In this document: positions 58,905 to 64,000 of the stretch, piece after piece
How positions within the stretch are numbered: position 1 is the stretch's first letter
Layout of the letters: each line of letters opens with the position of its first letter
Source: Rosellinia necatrix
Taxonomy: Eukaryota; Ascomycota; Sordariomycetes; Xylariales; Xylariaceae
DNA length: 64,000 nt
Reading direction: 5' to 3'
Assembly (NCBI GenBank): GCA_021209875.1
Contig: JAGYVD010000007.1
Span: 1,302,001-1,366,000, forward strand
The notes under the pieces: generated by a model
Seen by the model: the letters and a program-made list of their open reading frames with translations, nothing else
Databases searched by the model: none
What the model was told of the DNA's origin: nothing
Position numbers and translations under genes: made by a program

Positions 58905-60285
58905 TTAGTGCTCCTCGGGCACGACGACGCCCCAAGGGTGTTCTTCCCGGCCGTATTTGATGTCGATGAGCCACTTCTTGAGGCGTAGGGTCAGGGGGCC
59001 GCCGTCGCCGCCCTTACCCGTGGGGATCTGGATGTCGCGGCCACGGTGGTGGATGAGCGAGATCGGGCAGACGAAGTACTGCGGCGGAGGCGATGTGAGC
59101 TACGGAGCCTAAAGAATAGAAGGGGGAGGTGGAAGAAAGGGGAGAGCGAAAGGGCGCGGAAATGAAAGAGAGAGAAATACTTACGGCCGTGCCAGAAGCG
59201 AACGACTCGAGTAATCGACCCTCGGCGCTCGCCTCCATCACCTCGTCGATGGTGTACTTGCGCTCGACTACCTCCGCATCCCCGCCGAGCCGCTCCTTCG
59301 CGAGGGCCACGACGCTACTCCGCGTGACGCCGGCGAGGATCAGACGATCGTCGAGGGGCGCCGTGACGATCTGCGTCCTGCCCTCGCGCGTCTTCCAGAC
59401 GACGAAGAAGTTGCTGGCGCCAGCCTCGGTGCACTCGCCGTCCTTGCCGTAGAGCCAGAGGATCTGGTGGAAGCCGCGGGCGCGGGCCTCCTTGGTAGCC
59501 ATCAGGGAGGGGCCGTAGTTGGCGCCGACCTTGGCGTAGCCAAAGCCGCCAACCCAGGCGCGCACCATGTCGTCGGGGGAGGTGTGGAGCTTCATGCCGC
59601 CGGCGGGCGAGTCCAGCGGGGGCATGAAGCTGGCGATGACGTACAGCAGGGCCTCGGAGGGGGCCTGGACGCCGAGCTGCGACTGCGTGCCGATCATGGT
59701 CGGGCGCAGGTAGAGGAAGGTGCCGGGGCGCGCGCGGGGCAGCCACTTGGGCCCGTCGACGGACATCAACGTGAGGATCAGCTTCTCGAGCTCCGCGGGC
59801 GGGAAGGACGGCAGGCTGATGCGGACGGACGACATCCGCATGCGTTCGCAGTTGCGGTCGGGGCGGAAGAGCCGCAGCTTGCCGTCCTGGCCGCGGTACA
59901 CCTTCAGCCCCTCGAAGCACTCCGTCGCGTAGTGAAGCACGGACGCCGTCGGCATCAGGCTGAAGGGCCCGTAGGGCTTCAGCTCCGGCGCGTCCCAGCC
60001 GTTCTTCGCCGTCCACTTCGCCGTGATCATGTGATCGGTGCAGATGCTGCTGCCATTGTCCTCGGTGATGCCCACTGCCGGAGGCTCACGAGGGTTCTGG
60101 GTAAGGTTGTAGATGAGTTTCGAGGCATCGAGCTCGTTGGGCTGTGCGACGCCGTTGCTCGCCGCGCCAGTGGTATTGCCGCTAGAGTGCTGGCTCTCGG
60201 CCATCCGATGTTCGATAGCCGAGGAAGTCAGATCTAGATCCTGTTCCCCACCGTGGCCGTTCTGCGAGATGGCTGAAGGGGTCAT
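58905..60285 (-). CDS. Branched-chain amino acid aminotransferase-like protein, 424 aa
   Basis: Two exons, 59185-60285 and 58905-59078, joined in phase 0 (donor GTAAGT, acceptor CCGCAG). It is a fold-type IV PLP aminotransferase. Visible landmarks are HYATECFEGLKVYRGQDGK, LFRPDRNCERM, YLRPTMIGTQSQLGV, the PLP-lysine region GGFGYAKVGANYGPSL, and the cofactor loop CTEAGASNFFVVWK. The C-terminal exon gives PISLIHHRGRDIQIPTG and the YGREEHPWGVVV end. It should interconvert Leu, Ile or Val and their keto acids. The CTEAGASN loop replaces the TEVGTMN of standard BCATs, and the first 50 residues are Gln/Ser/Asn-rich rather than a mitochondrial presequence. This suggests a cytosolic paralogue, possibly of specialised metabolism. 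The exon is very GC-rich, producing long antisense ORFs. Confidence 0.9.
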
Positions 60286-60879
60286 GATGTACCGTTGGCG
60301 ATGACAAGTTCTAGGCCTGGTCAGATTAGATTATTGTTAAAAACAGTCGATCCCCAGAAGGACGAGACACTTTGCTGCTAGAAGGTTATTTATCAAGGTT
60401 TGGATAGAAGGCAACAACGGAAATTTGTGAAATGCGCATGACAAGTAAGAAAGTATATATGGTAGTAACATAGACCTACAGGAGGTAGGGAGACTTGGTT
60501 GTGGATCAGAAAGTAGCCAGCCATGGTAAGTGCATGACTCATGGACCAATCGGAGGCTAAAGGACGTCTATTGAGGGAGTATATTTGGCTGGTGATGCCG
60601 ACCGCCGCGGGTTCGGTCATAGGAAAGGCGTTCCTCCCCAGTCCGGCGCCTTTTTCTTAGTATAAATACGGGGTCTATAGCGACAAAGGAATTACCTCTC
60701 TGGAGCACCCGGGGAACTGCTCCCACCTTTCGAACAAACCGGGGACGTCGGACCAGGGCACGATGCAAGCTTCCTGCGATCTCGCTCACCAGGGCACCGG
60801 AAGCCTACACAAACCAATCCTTCGGACCCATCGATCTCCCACGTTTTGACGGATCTCACTTTGGCCGGCCGTCCATCAG

Positions 60880-60936
60880 AGAGGCACCTCGTAGAGGCCA
60901 TATTATAGAGGCACATCATAGAGGCACATCATAAGA
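60880..60936. repeat. 13-bp tandem repeat, about four copies
   Basis: Imperfect copies of TAGAGGCACATCA, the last two complete ones identical. About 0.6 kb upstream of the aminotransferase start. Confidence 0.75.
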
Positions 60937-61790
60937 GATTCAGCATAGAGTAAGATGCGGACATGCCTCAAAATGGCATCTCGCCATTGATTAGCGTCAT
61001 GCGGGCCCCGACATTGACGACACCAAGGACTGCAGATATCTCAGTCACGGGGGCCAATTGCCTATCGGGGAAAGTATAAGAGCACGCGATAGTCCCGGGG
61101 GTTCGGTTGACGGCGGAGGGCTCGCCAGGTCATGTGAGTATGTATTTATCTAGGGGGTGGAGTTGCACACTACCGTTCCTTTCAAGGGTTCCAAGGATCG
61201 AGTTCTTTTCATCCCCTTAGTCACCTCGCCTTAGTCGCCTTGCGGCACGGGAGCCCGGCCATTGGCCTCTCCCAGCGGGTGATGATCATGGAGATCGATA
61301 TCACGGAAGGCTTGCACCCTCGAGGCGATACCACATCACAACCTGCAGGCTTCCCTCGGCTGTCAGCGTGCCGTCGGGATGATGCGCGGTCCTGGTGTAG
61401 CCTCCCCTACTGTCCGTCACTGTCCGTCGCTGTTCGTCACTCCCGGCATCGCTCGACCGCGCAGGGCTGGTGTCATTCCACACTGCAGCTTCGCCAGCGA
61501 GGGACCGGCTCTCGATCGGCCCCCCGCAGTATTGACGGCCCCTTTGGTAAGGCAGGCCTTGGCTTGGGCGTCGTGAGTGAGGCTCAATGGAGGAATCCGC
61601 GGTACCGAAGCCCGAACCAGAGGTGGAATTGAACCGCATAATACAAATATATGGGCACGTAGGCCGCGAATTACCGAGCATTGCCTTGTTTGGCCGCTCC
61701 CAACCCCAACCGCCACGGGTCACGATGGCTTGGAACCTTGGAAGCCCGGTCCAATGCACTAGCAGGCTCAGCAATATCTTATCGCTTCCA

Positions 61791-61826
61791 GTGGGTGCAG
61801 TGGGTGCAGTGGGTGCAGTGGGTGCC
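61791..61826. repeat. 9-bp tandem repeat, four copies
   Basis: Four copies of GTGGGTGCA, the last ending in CC. Intergenic. Confidence 0.9.
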
Positions 61827-63406
61827 GCAGGCCGCTGCATGACACCATGTCACTCGCTACCAATTAGTAGGCACAACCCGATAGCGGATACATAACGTTT
61901 CAGCAGCCCCTTGGCGCCACCGCCAAGCTTTACCTATTTCCTCAATAATTCGTCGCGCTACCCGTGGCTATTGATCTCTCGTCGCATCAGGGTAAAAAGA
62001 AAACACATTTGGCCCCTGTGACTGTGACTGGAACTTGTTCGTATAATTACATAACCCTTCTCTTCCGCTCAGGGTAGGCTATTCGACGACATGCCAGCCA
62101 AGATAAAAAACCTACACCGTATCGCTCTCCTATATACATCTCATCCCACCTTTTGAGATATTCGAGGGATTGATCATGTAAACACCCGCGATAGCATTCT
62201 CCCTTGTGCGCCCAAGGACACGTAGCAAATGCCCATTTACTAATGAACATGCATTAAACAAGCCACAGCTCGTTGGAAAGCAGACTCCCAACCAACCCCA
62301 TTGGACGGAATATTTATCTGTTTATCTGTCCGACTATAACTAGACCTGGTGCACAGTTGTTAGTTTGGGGTTGGAAACATTTGTAATGGTCGAGGGTCTG
62401 TGAATGGATTCGTTTTTGGCAGATTACCTAACCATAACAAACAGATAAATCCCGATACCTATCGGGTACGAAGTGACGACCACTCACATTACAGCTGACT
62501 CTGGGACCGTCAACGAACCCCCCTCGCAATCTCAAACGTGTCTCCATGCGCTTTGAGCAACGGTCGGGCTGGGAATGAGTGGTCTTGGGATTTTACGGGG
62601 GATACCCAGGCACGGTCGTGACACATCAATCTCTATACATGGGAATGCATCAATCCATTTCATTCAAGTTCGGCCCAATCATGTCGCTGGGAGCTATACA
62701 CAGTGGGCTGCAATCACGTCTTGGTGAGACGTGACAGATGCGCTATGCCGAAGCCATTCAATCGCCAGCCGAGGCGGGAGGAATATACCAGTTACTAATA
62801 GATTATTTCGCTAGAGTGCAGGTTTTACTTTGGGTGTTTCGGTTTGAGGGCGTAGATGACATCCTTCATCCCTCGTTCCGTTGTCGTTCTCGCAGGCATC
62901 AGGATAGGCAGGTCGAGGCGTCCATATTAGTACTCAAGACGAGTTGACCATGCCAAATGCTTCTCTGCTGCCAATGTTTTCGGTATCAAAAACGAACGTG
63001 AGAGCCCAGCATGGCATGGCTCGGTCAGCAAACTCCCCGGCAGCAGCTCTTGACCGACAAAAGCGAGCAAAGTGCTGCCGGGCTCTGCGATGAATCGATG
63101 CACTGATACCTACTCGGGAATGAAACACAATGGTATCACGAAGTAGCCATCATCGGCTGGGCAACAAGTGTCGCCGACAATCCCGTGAGCAAACGAACCA
63201 CCACATTTGTTTCCTTTGTTCTCCCCACCCTGCCGATTTCCCGGGTCCTGCTAGCCGGCGAGTTACCTCATTTTTTTTGATTTTTTTTTTTCCACGGGGC
63301 CATCTCGCGAGGGTAATCCGATTTCCGACCACCCCAGCTGTTCTGGGAGGCGTTCTCGTCTACAAGCCCGATTTTCTCGCAGTTCCTCCCGTCTGCTGCC
63401 GGGCAA

Positions 63407-64000
63407 ATGCCAGATAAACACAGCGCCATGGACAAGGTCAACCCGAGCATTTCTAATGGCTCGTGCTGGTCCAACGTAAACGTCGCCTTGGAGGATGCGT
63501 ATATACCCTGCGGGAACGTGGCCGACGGTAGCAGCTACGCTTGTTGCCATTTCGGCGACAACTGCCTGTCCAGCAACGCTTGTTATCATGCAAGATGTGA
63601 GTTGACTATATGGCGTTCTGTGTGAGATGTCCGCGACCAGCTAGCTAATAGGAGGCTTGGGCAAGTCGGCATCACGTATCTCGCGGGCTGTACTACCCAA
63701 GACTTCAGTGGACCTGCGTGCCAGAACAAGGGACCATTCTTCAATCAGTCTTGGTGAGTACAGACACTCCTCCTCGCCCGGACTCCGATCTGTTTGCTTC
63801 ATGCGGGGCAGCACCTTTCCCCGGTACAATCGTTAGCAGCGAGGTGGCTTGCATTGCGCCGGCTCGATACCTAGATCGGTCTTAACATGGAAATAGGGTA
63901 GGCCTCACGCGTTGCGATCCCGACCAAACCTCCTGGGCGGGATGTCCGGAGAAGGCCGGTATCGTCGGGTCGAGCCCGCCGACTGCGAACTGTAAATGCT
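63407..64000 (+). CDS. Cys-rich protein, cut by the right edge of the window
   Basis: Partial gene with three visible exons: 63407-63596, 63666-63753 and 63897 to the window end. Donors are GTGAGT in both cases, with a CTAAT branch site in the first intron. The second AG (GGCAAG) must be used in that intron, since the first AG leads straight into a stop. The product reads ISNGSCWSNVNVALEDAYIPC, then YACCHFGDNCLSSNACY, GITYLAGCTTQDFSGPAC, NKGPFFNQSWVGLTRCDPD and WAGCPEKAG. This spaced-Cys pattern (CC, GD-CL, CY/CW, YLAGCT, W-GL, C) is, from memory, that of a common Pezizomycotina family of secreted or single-pass membrane proteins without known function. The start could be Met1 (63407) or Met8 (63428), or lie in an unseen upstream exon; no signal peptide is visible. 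Confidence 0.65.

Larger units (their letters stand above)
60286..63406. other. Long intergenic region, no gene seen
   Basis: About 3.1 kb. ORFs reach 179 codons (61301-61840, minus) but overlap others on the opposite strand and contain a repeat-coded PTA run. It contains a 13-bp tandem repeat and a 9-bp tandem repeat. The first part is the aminotransferase promoter. Confidence 0.55.

Noticed and set aside
59315..60237. Long ORFs of 233 and 256 codons overlapping the aminotransferase in other frames
   Set aside because: Arg/Pro/Gly/His-rich translations produced by strong third-position GC bias of the real gene.
61301..61840. 179-codon minus-strand ORF
   Set aside because: Starts in a 9-bp repeat (PTA run) and its composition looks random; competing ORFs on the plus strand cover the same bases.

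Overview
The window comes from a filamentous ascomycete nuclear genome (Pezizomycotina, most likely Sordariomycetes). The genes are split by short introns, mostly 50-160 bp, with GTRAGT-type donors and CTAAC/CTGAC-like branch sites. There are eukaryotic class I and class II tRNA genes, one of them with an intron. The recognisable orthologues are fungal: SNF1, ERG4, DPB2, an FHA/forkhead factor, the MOT1 molybdate transporter, RTA1 and IFRD. There is no bacterial, plasmid or viral organisation and no CRISPR array. I cannot name the species. Long gene-free stretches rich in TACCTA/TAGGTA words and microsatellites separate the genes.

Layout from left to right. IFRD-family gene (+, 1.8-3.2 kb). 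A 4 kb gap. A very large, mostly disordered conserved fungal protein (+, 7.2-12.5 kb). Two tandem tRNA genes, Ala(AGC) and intron-containing Leu(UAG) (14.1-14.3 kb). A 1693-residue FHA/forkhead/AT-hook transcription factor (-). A MOT1-type molybdate transporter (-) whose intron carries a long triplet repeat. An RTA1-family membrane protein (+). A divergent pair of secreted intradiol dioxygenases (- and +, 27.9-31.8 kb). An AT-rich gap, then an unrecognised coiled-coil protein (+, 33.2-34.9 kb). A repeat-laden gap. A seven-exon ferric reductase-like protein (+, 38.8-41.1 kb). The SNF1 kinase (-, 43.0-45.6 kb). A small predicted mitochondrial protein (-, 47.8-48.5 kb). DNA polymerase epsilon subunit B (+). 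The ERG4 sterol reductase (-), with tiny first and last exons. A phosphoglycerate-mutase-family protein (+). A second coiled-coil protein (+). A branched-chain aminotransferase (-). A Cys-rich gene cut by the right edge.

Most of this is ordinary housekeeping content: replication, sterol synthesis, carbon and iron regulation, amino-acid metabolism. I see no biosynthetic gene cluster and no obvious new multi-gene system. The only evident functional grouping is the head-to-head dioxygenase pair. The points most worth following are splicing oddities (the 12-nt last exon of ERG4, the 39-nt optional exon of SNF1, the GAA-repeat intron of MOT1), the repeat-expanded C-terminus of the forkhead factor, a possible two-tRNA transcript, and the uncharacterised mitochondrial and disordered proteins. 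All exon boundaries were worked out by eye from splice signals, reading phase and remembered family patterns. No alignment or RNA evidence was available.
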